A program made the translations under genes and the position numbers. From positions 186,001 through 250,000 of the forward strand of contig WOFQ01000051.1 of the NCBI GenBank assembly GCA_012184525.1: a stretch of 64,000 bases of DNA, read 5' to 3'. The notes below the pieces were generated by a model. The model had not been told where the DNA came from. It made no database searches and worked only from the letters and a program-made list of their open reading frames with translations. The stretch is from Xenoacremonium recifei (lineage: Eukaryota; Ascomycota; Sordariomycetes; Hypocreales; Nectriaceae). Of the stretch, positions 44,448 through 55,289 are shown in pieces (position 1 is the first letter of the stretch; the number at the start of each line of letters is the position of its first letter).

Positions 44448-45656
44448 GATGCTCAGTGGTAGTTGTCGCAGTGGTCTGGTCGCGTTCGTCCCCGCGAGAG
44501 GAAATCGCTAGCCCAGTGTCGTCGCCTCAAAGGGGTTGCAACGTGTCTTCCCTTCCGCCACGAGGCAATGTTTCAATGACTAGAGGTACTGGCTGGACAA
44601 GACAAGGAAGTCGTCTCAGGGGACTACCCGAGAGGGCGGCATCTTGGCCTTTAAACCCAGGCAGGAAACGTCAGGGCGACGGGGTCCGAGGCGGACGGGT
44701 GCCCTGCCGGCCCCGTAGGCGTCCGCTGTCATTGCGGCCAGCTGGAGGCGCAACCCGAGAGCCCCGCGCTGAAAGTCCGCAGAGGCGAGCCAAAGAGCTC
44801 ATAACGATAGGCATTCCGCTGCGGCAGTGCAGACGTCCGCCCGAAATCTTGTCAAGAGGCTCCGCGTACGTGTTCGGGTTGATGGCTCATTGGGGTGAAA
44901 GTGGAAGGGAAGAAGCTGGAACGGGCCCCACTCGGGTCCGAGGGAGATCCGGTGCTGCAGGGGTCTCGGAGCCCTACGGACTATCCATCGGCCCCGGGAT
45001 CCACTCCCGTCCACCATCGAGACAACGAGACCGACGGCCTGTCCTCTCAAGTTTTCAGAGGCGTTGGTGCCTGTCACTGCCATTGCTCGGCCCCGGGGAC
45101 CTGGTTCAGACAAGATTCTGCCCTCAGCCATGTTTTACCCGGGGTGCATCAGGCCATCACGCCGTCATGGCACGCGCGCGGACTCTCTACAGTTGACGGC
45201 CAGGCTAAGTATTTCAGATCACCATACGCGGATTCGACGCTCCCCCGGTTCGAGATGTTCGTCTAAGACCCTGATCTCTGAAAGTCAAGCCGTACCGATC
45301 ACCCGCTTATCACCAGTTCCCTGTCAAACTCACGCTTCACCCCCTCATCGAACCCCTTCCTCCGCCGAGATGGCGGGCCACAAGGCGGACTTTTCGCACT
45401 CCGTGCTGACATAGATCGTCGGAATACGTGCTCAACCATGCGTGAAAATCAGGTACATACCGACTTGGCATGATAAACAATGACCACCTCCGCATGCTCC
45501 ATACGGAGTACTCCAAGCGCACACTCCCCAATATCCACTATCTCCGTCAAGGATTGGTTCCCCTTTATTATTAAGGGACCGTCAAATGAACGTTGTAAAG
45601 TACGTGAATGTTCCCGATGGCTAGCCTCTTAGTGCCATCTCAGGCATGGTTCAGGG

Positions 45657-45691
45657 GATGATGGCCGATCGATCCCGAAGCCAGGATGACA
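45657..45691 (+). repeat. Inverted repeat arm, left copy (block 1)
   Basis: 35 bp beginning GATGATGGCCGATCGATCCC. It matches the reverse complement of 46703-46737 at 32 of 35 positions, and all three mismatches are transitions. Confidence 0.8.
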
Positions 45692-46017
45692 GCTTCGTCG
45701 AGACTTAGTACCTGTGAACAGAAATGAGGGTGTCAGTTATTCGGCATGGTGTTTAATTAGCTTCTGATTCCTGTATTTCTTAGATCAATCATAATCGAGT
45801 GATCAACCGGATGTTGTTCGTGTGTCTGATGTTCGCAACAAGACCGTGAATGCTTTCACTCGCCCCCGGCGTCTTTTCCTTACTACCCCTGTAGCTACTT
45901 CCATGCATCGGTTCCAAACTTCCGCTTACATGATCAAATTTTATATTTAGCAAGATTTGGTGCATTCCATGTCTAGCGTCTGGACCATGGTCGATGTGTT
46001 GGTGCTGAACATCAGTC

Positions 46018-46043
46018 CACGACGGGGGCCGCGGCCCGCGTCA
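46018..46043 (+). repeat. Inverted repeat arm, left copy (block 2, GC-rich)
   Basis: 26 bp, core ACGGGGGCCGCGGCCCGCGT. It matches the reverse complement of 46679-46704 at 23 of 26 positions. In this copy block 2 lies about 330 bp after block 1, while in the right copy the two blocks are adjacent. Confidence 0.7.
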
Positions 46044-46678
46044 GCCCCAGTAGCCCATGATGGAATGGCCTCGTGCGCTTGCAGTCCCCTGTAACGTGCA
46101 GAGTAGTTATGATGGATTTAAGAACTTAATCAGTGCCTGCAATTGAGATACGCGATATGAGTCTTTCATGCTATTTATCTAGTTTCGGTACTGACATTCG
46201 CTACTTCAGGCTCGAGCAAGCGATCTTGATTTATTTTGAGGGGCGACAAATACTCCTTTTAGTGCAGTAAAACGACAATTTTGTACTCTGCAATAGTTTA
46301 GACCAATCGGGGCTTGTCATTATCAGCGGTACATGGAGCCAAGCGCAAATTTTAATGATAAAGGGATGTACCGATTGAGATTCACGACGGCCCTTCTGTT
46401 ATACTTTCCCCGGCTCAACAGTCATTTGGGCCCTGCGTTGGTTACGGTTTGAATGTCAGCTGGTACCTTTCAAACGCCGGGTTGATACAAAATTGTAGCC
46501 TTACCGCCCTCAAGGAGGTTTGCGGCAACATTAGCATGAGACGGTCTTGAGTTACGAACAAAACATTTGCAGTGTCGAAACAGTTTTCGAAAGCCGAATA
46601 TCAGACCATATGTTGGCATGGGTTTTACTCTAGGTCTTTAATGTAATCTCTCTCTAACTTAGCAAAGTTCATGACATT

Positions 46679-46737
46679 TGACGCGGCCCGCGACCCCCGT
46701 TGTGCCATCCTAGCTTCGGGATCGACCGGCCATCATC
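46679..46737 (-). repeat. Inverted repeat arm, right copy (blocks 1 and 2 contiguous)
   Basis: Read on the minus strand, 46737-46703 is block 1 and 46704-46679 is block 2, end to end. About 1 kb separates it from the left copy of block 1. The element between the arms has no open frame, so a transposase was not found. Confidence 0.75.
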
Positions 46738-46953
46738 ATCGGTGTATTTTTCAGCGATTACCGGGTAGTAGCTTCATGCATTAAAAAAGAGTTCTGAGTT
46801 TCTCTAAGTTCTCCAATTGTCGGAATATTGGGTTTGCGTAGCTCGTTGATGTTTTGTGCCGCTTAATGTAGGACGCATATTCAGTATGGTAGAAAGTCCC
46901 GATACTTTATCTCTGAAGTAACCTCTAGGTCAGATTTCTAAATATTTCCGTCT

Positions 46954-48273
46954 TTATACTAGAAACATACCTTGGTAATCAAGCCAGTCTGGCATGCCAC
47001 CATCACTAGCCCATAGATCCTCTAAGATTGCTATTGCTTGTTCCATATTGTGTGATTTTGATTCTGTGCAAAATCTCTGAAATATTTGCCGCACTTTCTG
47101 TTGATCAAGCGGAGCGAGTGCCTCGCATCCGGCTGTAAAGAGAGGAGGACCGACAGCTACCGCTGGGGAGGGGCCACGTACTGGAGCAATTTCCTCTATC
47201 GATTTGATAATAGTTTGCACTGAAGTCTGAATAGGCTCTGAGCTTGGCGGTGCCCCCCTTACACGTCTCTCTATTAAAATCCGCGCCATATGTATATAGG
47301 CTTGCGTGCAAGCCATGAAATCGCTAACATCGGTATCGGATAATTCTTCTCGTATACCTGGATAGAACATGAGACCTTCGGATGGATGAAGAACGTCGGC
47401 GGCAATATGATCCAGGTTGGCGTGAAGGTTTTCGGCATGAATGTCGAAATCCCTTTGACTGAGTTGAGGGGTCGTGAGGGCGAATTGCCGCCGACGCTCC
47501 CACGCCGAAGCTCCAATCTCGCGAAACAGCATTGCTATTTGTGTAGGGTATCCGAAATGGTCATCGCACACGTTGAGGTCGAGAAGCTCGGGCTCGGTGA
47601 TAGTGCCTAGCGCTACATCTTGCACCACGCACTGGCCATTGACCAAGCTCGAAGGGGTCAGGGCTGTGAGCGACTCGATGCTGAGGTACCACCGCGATAG
47701 AAACTGGATAGAGGCTTCTGGTTCCGTTGAAGATCTCTGCGTCGTAGAGCGACGGATGCTGGCGAGAAGGGCCTTTGCGCCCTGAGCGTGGACTCGCCAG
47801 GAGCAGCCTTGACTGTCGCCGGAAGAGAGGCCAAGGAGACATAGCATAAGAGATGCCGCGAGGAGGCTTACTTTGCCGACAGAGTTCGGATGCAAGAGCT
47901 CTACTTGAGCCGCCGACAGGCTCGAGCAGACGTATCTCGAGACAGAGGCGTCTTGATTCTCGGCCAAGGTCGCTGATGACAGCAAGAGGCTTTGGCGCTG
48001 GGCGGCTGAGTATGCTAGGGTGGCATTGAGCAGAGGAGGGCTCCGGAGAGCCAGTGAGATAATCATGTTGCAGAACTGCCGCTGGCCATGTCGCGACGAA
48101 ATGACCACGCGTGATGCCTCAACCACAAAGTGGTACAGCAAGGCACGCTCCGACCGCCGGAGCCAGGACAGCGACTCGAGCCCTCGGGGGACGCATTGGC
48201 TGGCCTCCTTGGGCTGGGAATCGCTTCGGTGCCGGCCTCTCAGGCTGTGTCTTCGTCGCCGATGTCGTTCCAT
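46954..48273 (-). CDS. Fungal TF-domain protein without a Zn2Cys6 cluster (439 aa)
   Basis: Single exon from an ATG at 48273. The protein resembles the C-terminal activation/effector region of Zn2Cys6 regulators of the Fungal_trans_2 type: RRSERALLYHFVVEASRVV, LLAASLMLCLLGLSSGDS, FLSRWYLSIESLTALTP and a closing GGMPDWLDYQGMFLV. The short Arg-rich N-terminus (ERHRRRRHSLRGRHRSD) could be nuclear-localising, but I find no CX2CX6C cluster in the gene or in the 250 bp divergent region. Either the DNA-binding exon was lost or it acts as a DNA-binding-less cofactor. A GTATGT donor overlaps the last codons, so a very short extra exon is possible. It is divergent from the M1 aminopeptidase gene. Confidence 0.7.
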   Translation of the reverse strand: MERHRRRRHSLRGRHRSDSQPKEASQCVPRGLESLSWLRRSERALLYHFVVEASRVVISSRHGQRQFCNMIISLALRSPPLLNATLAYSAAQRQSLLLSSATLAENQDASVSRYVCSSLSAAQVELLHPNSVGKVSLLAASLMLCLLGLSSGDSQGCSWRVHAQGAKALLASIRRSTTQRSSTEPEASIQFLSRWYLSIESLTALTPSSLVNGQCVVQDVALGTITEPELLDLNVCDDHFGYPTQIAMLFREIGASAWERRRQFALTTPQLSQRDFDIHAENLHANLDHIAADVLHPSEGLMFYPGIREELSDTDVSDFMACTQAYIHMARILIERRVRGAPPSSEPIQTSVQTIIKSIEEIAPVRGPSPAVAVGPPLFTAGCEALAPLDQQKVRQIFQRFCTESKSHNMEQAIAILEDLWASDGGMPDWLDYQGMFLV

Positions 48274-48524
48274 GTGCTCGTCGGGAAGACGTTCTACTTT
48301 CGGAGAAGGAAGGGATGCAGGAGTGACAATTGTGGACTGTGGAGTTGGGGGATGGGGAACTAATAAGTATCGACGAACATAGCTTGTTATCGGAGCTTGA
48401 GTTAGCCGCTCATGAACTCAGGGTCCCCGCCATGGTCTGCTGGATTGTCTAGGTACATAGGTCATACTTGTCCGGATGCAAATTGACAATTAGTGTCTCT
48501 CGTAGCACACATCTCGTCTTCAAG
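48274..48524. promoter_or_regulatory. Divergent promoter: TF-domain gene and M1 aminopeptidase gene
   Basis: 251 bp between the two start codons. It contains ATCGGAG at 48390-48396 (CTCCGAT on the other strand), which also occurs in the RidA promoter at 51901-51907, and a TCCGGA-type site at 48471-48476. Shared control by a Zn2Cys6 protein is inference. Confidence 0.35.
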
Positions 48525-51500
48525 ATGGACAATACCGCTATGGAGCAGCAACGGCTGCCCTCTCAGTGAGCATAGCATGTATCGCTCCTCTTGTACGTTG
48601 GGCTGACTGTATCAGCGTGACGCCGATCTTTTATGATCTTAAGCTCTTCGACCTTTGTCTCCAAGTCCCGTTCTCCTATCGAGGCGAAGTTCGGATTCAT
48701 ATCGCGGTAAAAAGGCCCACCGACACGATATGGTTAAACGCAAAGGAAATCACGGTCACAGGCGCCACCGCTGTGGTTGGCGCAGCATCATCACCTCTTG
48801 AATGCAACCATGTAGTGTATGACCCGGTAATGGAGAGAGTGGCATTGCAATTTCCCATTGCAATAACGGGAAGCGAGGCTCAGATCTCTGTTCGCTTCGA
48901 TGGTACCATCAATAATACGTTTGCGGGCTTCTATCATTCCTCGACGCAGGAAACCCCCGACGTCTTCAGCACCATGTTTGAGTCTTGTCACGCAAGGAGA
49001 GCATTTCCCTGTTTTGATGAACCAAACCTCAAGGCCACATTTCGATTGAGCATTCAGATCCCTAAACACCTCATGGCACTGAGCAATATGCCTGAGCGGG
49101 AGGTGGTGGAAAGGACCGATGGGACCAAGATAGTCTCCTTTGACACCACACCACTAATGAGCACTTACGTTTGTAACCGTCGTCTATTTTCGCTGAGTTG
49201 TTACTGATTTCGACTCGTACAGCTTTTGGCATGGGCCATCGGTGAATTCGAGTATGTCGAAGGCAAAACCAATCAGGAGCACCAAGGCAACTTGCTCCCC
49301 ATCAGAGTCTACACAACCAAGGGGCTTATATCACAGGCCTCTTACGCGCTCAAACACTCATGCAGGGTCATGGACTACTTCGCCAATGCCTTCAAGATGG
49401 ATTATCCACTCCCGAAGCTCGATCTCATTGTCATTCCTCACTTTGTACGCTCCCCGCCCTCTCTATCATTTGCCTTTAATAAAACTGACTGTCTGAAGTC
49501 GCACGGTGCGATGGAGAACTGGGGTCTATGTACCTTTCAGGGTACCGCCATGCTCATTGACGAGAGCACGTCAACCTTGGACAACCATGAACGAGTCAGC
49601 TATGTTATTGCACACGGTAGATGCTCCTCCTGTCACTTGACGAGTCTGCGAAGCTAAGACTTTATCTCTAGAACTTGCCCATCAATGGTTTGGTAATCTC
49701 GTTACGATGGACTGGTGGAACGATCTATGGCTGAAAGAGGGGTTCGCCACATGGGCTGGTTGGCTTGCCACCAGTCATTTCCACCCGGGTACGAATCCTA
49801 AATGGCATTCTGTTGATGAATCTTACTGATAACTCCTTTAGATTGGGATGTGTGGACACGTTTCGTCGTGAGGTAATCCGTTGTTTGTCGCATTGTAGGT
49901 ACTAACGTTCCAATAGAGTGAAGGTCTACAAGCAGCCTTTCAACTAGACTCGTTGCGAGCATCGCATCCGATCGATGTTTGCGTAGGAAATGGACCTGAG
50001 ATCGACGAGATTTTTGACGACATCAGCTATCTCAAAGGGAGCGCACTGGTGCGCATGCTGGTCAACTATTTAGGATCGGATACGCTCCTGGAAGGAATTG
50101 CGAATTACTTTTCGGAGTTCGCGTATGGTGAGTGAACAACCGTATCCTGAGCCAGCTTTGGTGCCAAACTCTTATCTTGAACTCTAGGAAATGCGAAGTC
50201 TGATGATCTCTGGCGGCACCTTAGCAAGTCCTCAGGAAAGGATGTCCAGTCTTTCATGGTAATTATGTGTGCAACCACTCATGAGCTGCGTACTAAATTG
50301 AACTTCTCAGGATCCCTGGATAAATCAGATTGGTTTCCCCGTGGTCACGGTCGAAGCAGACCATGACTGCCTTCATCTACAGCAGGAACGACTGCTATTG
50401 ACGAATGACTTGACCCAAGAAGAGTCCAGAGCAACTTGGCCCATCTCGCTACAGTTACCTAACGCTCAAGGGGGGTGGTCGACGCAAGATTTGCGAGCGA
50501 AGGCATGTCGGGTGAAACTTGACTCCGAAGTGCCAATTTGGCAATACCTTGTTAAATTGAATCCGGACCGCTCCGGATTCTATAGGATGAAATACAGTAC
50601 AGGGACCTTGCGCACCCTGGCTGACAGCCTCAATGATCTCACGATCGTAGAAAAGACTTGTCTCATTGCAGACACCACTACTGCAGCCATAATGGGCAAA
50701 GGAAGCACCGTGGAGGTACTAACATTTTTGGAAAGATTCCGATGCGAGAGCAACTATTTGTAAGTCTCCAGAAGTCTCGTCCTTGCTTTTCACTTATTTA
50801 TCCCTGACACATGATCTATAGTCTCTGGCTTCAAATCTCAAGAACACTAGACATATTGAGTTCTGTATTTTCTGGCTGCGATTCCTTGAGCCACGGTCTC
50901 ATCAACTTCCAGCGAATGCTGGTTGAGAATGCGGCCTCAAATATGAGCTGGGACGTGCGGCCCGACGAAGAACACACTGAAACAAAGCTCAGATCCTTAA
51001 TCGTTAGAATGGCAGGCAGGGTGAATCATCAAGAGTAGGTAGCTTTGCATTTTTCCTATTGCGAATTATTTGTTGACATTCAACAGGACCACAACGAAGG
51101 CTCTAGAGCTGTTCCAGATGCATGTCACCCAGAAGGTTACCATACATAGTAGTCTCGTCCCCGCCATCTTCACAATTGCGACTGCTCAGGCGGACCCCAA
51201 ACAATACAAGGCGGTCAAATCCATTTATCTGAACGCTCCTTCGACATCACCAGATGTAAGAGAAACGTGTCTCAAAGCACTAGGAAGCGCTGTGTCCGAA
51301 TCTGACCTCGGTGACTATCTGTCTATGCTCTTGTCCCCGGATGTCCAGGTATCGGATTTAGCCATAGCATCTTCTGCCCTGGCGACGAGGTCCTTCACCC
51401 GCAAAGCTTTCTGGGAATGGCTCAAGGAAAACTGGAGCCGATTACTGCAAAGGTTTAACGCCAGCTTGCCAAATCTAGTCCGGTTCCTATGTCAAGGACT

Positions 51501-51693
51501 GAACGGGTTTGCTGAAGAGGGCTATGATACCCACGTTGAGAACTTTTTTCGCGTACAAAATTGTAGTGAAATCGGATTTGCGAGAGGATTGGAGGTGGTC
51601 TTGGAAAATATCAGGGTGAATGCAGGCTTCAGAGCACGAGAAGAGAAGATTCTTGAGACTTGGATGAAGGAAATGGGTTACCTCAATGAGTAG
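48525..51693 (+). CDS. M1-family zinc aminopeptidase (876 aa, 11 exons)
   Basis: Exons: 48525-48565, 48616-49168, 49223-49444, 49499-49616, 49672-49788, 49842-49872, 49919-50127, 50188-50258, 50311-50759, 50822-51034 and 51087-51693. All phases agree. The first junction restores LPSHVTPIFYDLKL, the usual start of the beta domain. Catalytic features: GAMEN at 275-279, HELAH at 311-315 with the third zinc ligand Glu334 (WLKEGFATW), and the transition-state Tyr in DISYLKGSALVRML. The C-terminal helical ERAP1-like domain is complete. It removes N-terminal residues from peptides and resembles Aap1/Ape2 and puromycin-sensitive types. No signal peptide, so probably cytosolic. Ten introns are unusual beside the intron-poor left half. 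In this cluster it might hydrolyse an amide or peptide intermediate; that is speculation. Confidence 0.9.
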
Positions 51694-52009
51694 ATATGAA
51701 GTTTCATACATAAGCCTATTAATCACAGGATAGACCTTACGACCAATGATCCAAGTCAGGCTCAAGGCTGTATAGTCCCTTCCACCAGGCTGTTTTTTTC
51801 AATCGCCACATGTGTACCGTTCTTTCGTGAAATGCCGGCGCGAAGATTTTGACGTCTCCTACGGGGGTCTCCGCGTCTCTCGTCCGATATCAGGAGCACC
51901 CTCCGATCCGCGGAGGAGCATTTTTGTCTCATCATTATATAAGGACGACGGCCTGGCTGCATAACTATGCCTTAGGTTGAAATGCGTAAACCTGTTTCGC
52001 ATTCCCACC
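51694..52009 (+). promoter_or_regulatory. RidA gene promoter with TATA box and everted CCG/CGG palindrome
   Basis: A clear TATA element (ATTATATAAGG) lies at about 51,933-51,943, some 70 bp before the ATG. Upstream at 51901-51915 is a perfect palindrome-type site CTCCG-N5-CGGAG. This contains CCG and CGG triplets five bases apart, the geometry recognised by many Zn2Cys6 dimers. A TCCGATAT lies ten bases upstream of it. Confidence 0.5.
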
Positions 52010-52529
52010 ATGTCTACAAACGTCAATCTTACTACTATCGTTAGCGACGAGCTGGCGCCCGCCCTGGGTCCCTACGTGAGTTCTGCAAGCATAAGATCAC
52101 CTTTTGTTTCACAAAGTATTGCAGGCTGATGAGGATTCATCCGCTAGTCTCATGCGGTAAAGGCCGGCCCTTTTGTCTTCCTCTCTGGCAATATTCCCAT
52201 CGACATTACAGGAAAGGTTGTCAGCGACGACGTTAGTGAGCAGACGGAACAAGTTTGCCAAAATATACTCTCAGTTCTCCGGTCAGCCGGGACTGATATT
52301 GGCATGGTAGTCAAGGTCAATGTAAGTACCCAAGACGAAGTGTAGTCCCGTCCCTTGCTGACACGCTCTCCCCTAGATCTTCCTCGCGGATATGTCTGAC
52401 TTCGCTGCTGTTAATGACGTCTATGCGAAGTACTTTGTGCATAAGCCGGCCCGTAGCTGCGTGGCTGTTAAGCAGCTCCCGAAGGATGTTCGGTTGGAGA
52501 TTGAGTGTACCGCTCTGGTGCAAGGGTGA
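52010..52529 (+). CDS. RidA/YjgF/Rid-family protein (130 aa)
   Basis: Exons 52010-52075, 52148-52321 and 52377-52529. Motifs: ALGPYSHAVKAGPFVFLSGN, IPIDITGKVV, the QT-helix (EQTEQVCQNILSVLRSAG) and RSCVAVKQLPKDVRLEIECT, including the family arginine in the PARSCV segment. RidA proteins hydrolyse reactive enamine/imine intermediates to ketones, and catabolic-cluster members often act on pathway-specific imines or carbamates. Length is typical. The promoter has a strong TATA and a palindromic CCG/CGG element, which suggests inducible control. It lies between the aminopeptidase and a Zn2Cys6 regulator, all on the plus strand with short gaps. Confidence 0.9.
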
Positions 52530-52800
52530 TCGGGTGCGCAGCCGCGGCATGTAATTAGGAACTAGAAACTAGGGACTGATTGGAGGAGAATGTAACAGGG
52601 CTTGATCACTAGCACGGAGAACTCCGCAGTCCAGACCAGTCTCATCTGCACAACGCTACTCCCGACTCATAACTCCACCGGCAAGACTTGCTCTTTTCTC
52701 TTAGCCCCTTGGCTCGGTTGTCTATTTCATCCCGTCGGCCCCCCTTGCCTTTATCGTCTTTCACCGTCCCATCTCTTCCTGCCACCACCATCACCTTCCA

Positions 52801-55074
52801 ATGACCAATGCCGGCAATGAACCCCGTGGTGGCCACCGTCGGCGAACGCTGCTCGGGTGTCTCACCTGCCGGGCTCGCCACGTGAAGTGCTCCCTAGAAC
52901 GGCCTGTCTGCAGTAATTGCACGAGGCTCGCCCTGGACTGCGCTGGCTACGAGGGAACATTAAAGTGGCTGAATTACGGTGCCCGGTTTGGCAAGAAGGT
53001 GCGGCTCGTCGCCGAGGACGACCAAGACAATAATGATGGCCAGAGGGGCATTGGAAGAAGGGAGCTGTTCACAGGTACTCGCCCTAGTGTCTTCTTCGCT
53101 GATAATTCGCGTCTTTGAGTCATTCGTTTGACAATTTTAATGCTGACACAAAGCTCGGTGCAATAGTGGTCGAACGGAAACGGATGTCGCAGGGCTTGGC
53201 AACCTGGTTAAACCGTTCTGGTGACGTGTGTGTAAGTCAAGGTCTGGACCAAGCCCTCACAGTGATCGAGCGTCGGTTCAACATGGACAACCATACGGTC
53301 GCAGAAGATCGGCAGATAGGTCCCTTCGGAGTCTTCAGCTGTCAAATCTCATCGTCCGAGCCCAGAGAGAGTTGCTCCACTCTCGGATCGACGTTCGAGA
53401 GCGAGCGCGAGAGATTGGCGATTGGGCATGGATTGTCGCTGGCGGAATCGCCAGCCAGGTCGTCCAATGTCTCCGATGTTCAGCAAATTGGGTCCACGCC
53501 CGGGGATAATTTTCTTTCAATGGCTAGTCCAGAACAGATACTCGTTCACGAGGATCCCGGATGTAACACAACTACTCATCGTTCCTCTAGGAGCCATGTC
53601 TCCCGACGTGAGTCTTCCTAGCCCTCTGCGCTAAAGTTCAACGTAAATGCTGAAAGTGAAGAGCAGAAGAAAATGATTTGATACATGACCAAATCTGCTT
53701 GGATGTTCAGTTAAATCCTTTAAGGGACGTTGTACACCCGGAACCCTCTCACGATCTCCTGATCGATCACGATGACTTCACATCAAATGAGATCCGAGTG
53801 TTGTTCTCTCATTTCTCCTCCCACCTATCTCATCTCCTCTCGCCAGTTTCCCTTCCCTCTAGTGACCTCTGGCCTAAGAAGCTCTTGGATCATGCGTTGC
53901 TGTCATTTAGCAAACTAGGGGTACTGGGGCATGCAAGTGTCGATTCTTGTGCTGTGTTCTATAGCTTCTTGGCAATGTGCGCAGCCCATATGGACGCTGT
54001 ATTTCGACAGCCTCGGAATTTTTGCGGAGACTTAGTCTCTCAGCGTACCGAAAAGCAGGAGAAGGGGGACTGGTATGCCCCTGCTCTTCGGTATGCGCGT
54101 CGGAGCACGGGGTCCCTCCAAGGAGTTCTCCGTAGGGGTCTGGGCACTAAGGAAGAATACAAAAGGATCCTCTTAACCTTTTTAAACCTGAACATAGCCA
54201 TGGTAAAGCAACTTTTCAGTCACGTTTGTTCAAAACTGACATTATCTAGGCTATATCTGATTTCGATGGACTGATCGCCGATATCACAGATCAATGTGCC
54301 AACTTTCTGTTCAAATCAGATCCACGAAGATCCTTATTACTGAAATCCAAGGCTATTCTATGCCTGGAGTATTTATCATTGCAGAATTGGGTGCTGGTAA
54401 ACTCGCTCCGCGATTTCGGTTCTTCTGTGACGACTCAGAGGCTAGCCGCTATAGAACAGCTCCGCATTCTAATGCACGCGGATATATGGGATGGATTTCC
54501 AGCATGGGCATCAAATCAAGCAGCATCTCACGAGGATTCAGAACAAATGAGCTTTTCGTTTCCTTCTCTCCATTTGGATGCAGGCTCTCCAATTCCACCA
54601 TCTCTGCTACGTTTGATCCTAGAATGTTCTTGTCTCATTCAGCCGACGGGTCTCTTCGCGGATAGTGCAGGGGGTTTTGAGATCTCGACGCTAGAAGAGA
54701 AATGTTGCTCCTGGAATCCGGGCGAGTATGAGGAGATGAATCCCTCAGAGCGCAGAATTTCTGTCGAGACAGGTGGCCAAGTCTTTGCCGCCTCACTGAC
54801 GCGTGCATTCCACACCGGTCTTCTCCTGTTGTTCTTTTGCTTTGTTAAGCCCACAAACCAGCTTCTGCTGAAGCCATTGCAGGAAGAATTAGTAAGTCAG
54901 CTAGAAGATTACTGTCTTGAAGTGGAGGAGGCCGAAGCAGATGTTGGAATAGGTGTCGGCATGTTGTGGCCGCTAAAAGTGTTGGAGATAGTGAAACCAA
55001 TTGTAGCGCTACAAGAGCGATACCAGGCGCTGTGGAATTTGGTAGAGGGTGCTGGTTGGCGAGCGTCGCCATAA
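52801..55074 (+). CDS. Zn2Cys6 transcription factor, ARCA/Fungal_trans_2 type (about 691 aa)
   Basis: Proposed exons: 52801-53074, 53167-53607, 53667-54202 and 54250-55074, with consistent phases. The Zn2Cys6 cluster uses Cys20, 23, 30, 37, 40 and 47 (GCLTCRARHVKC, CSNCTRLALDC), followed directly by the GYEGTLKWLN segment common in ARCA-like regulators. The C-terminal part has VFYSFLAMCAAHMDAVFRQP, YAPALRYARRSTGSLQGVL, YKRILLTFLNLNIAM and a Glu-rich end. Exons 2 and 3 are the least certain: the frame choice rests on a VVERKRMSQ continuation and splice signals, and another frame is open over 53,422-53,634. Position inside the RidA/NCS1/hydantoinase group makes it the best candidate pathway regulator. 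Confidence 0.75.
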
Positions 55075-55289
55075 TCATTCTCTAGTGATGATATCCCTCA
55101 CCCGCTTGGTTGCAACGACATCACAAACCCATAAGCAACGTCTCATGTTGAGAATCGATTGCACCATGAGGTAGCCTCGGCAACTATGAAGCTTGAGAAT
55201 TTTGTAAAAAAAAAAAAAAAAGGACCATGGCCTTTTAGGCAGTTATTGTAAAAATAGTTCTGATGACAGCTTCGCGATAGAGTCCTTCG

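Larger units (their letters stand above)
44448..46953. other. Gene-free interval of 2.5 kb with a diverged inverted-repeat pair
   Basis: The first 900 bp are GC-rich and form the ABC-transporter promoter; a 246-codon frame at 44456-45196 has no family features and I take it as chance. From 45,400 on, the DNA is AT-rich with no coding frame and carries the inverted repeats listed separately. The end abuts the 3' side of the TF-domain gene. Confidence 0.6.

Noticed and set aside
44456..45196. 246-codon plus-strand frame in the ABC transporter promoter
   Set aside because: Arg/Pro/Gly-rich composition typical of chance frames in GC-rich DNA, no motif or splice partner, and it overlaps other equally long frames.
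53422..53634. Alternative frame over exon 2 of the 52801 regulator as the true coding frame
   Set aside because: It has no consistent splice connection to the zinc cluster exon, while the chosen frame joins in phase and gives an ARCA-like VVERKRMSQ segment; moderate uncertainty remains.
55206..55221. A-run as the poly(A) tail of a retrocopy or LINE
   Set aside because: No target-site duplication or retroelement coding sequence beside it; a simple homopolymer between convergent genes is enough.
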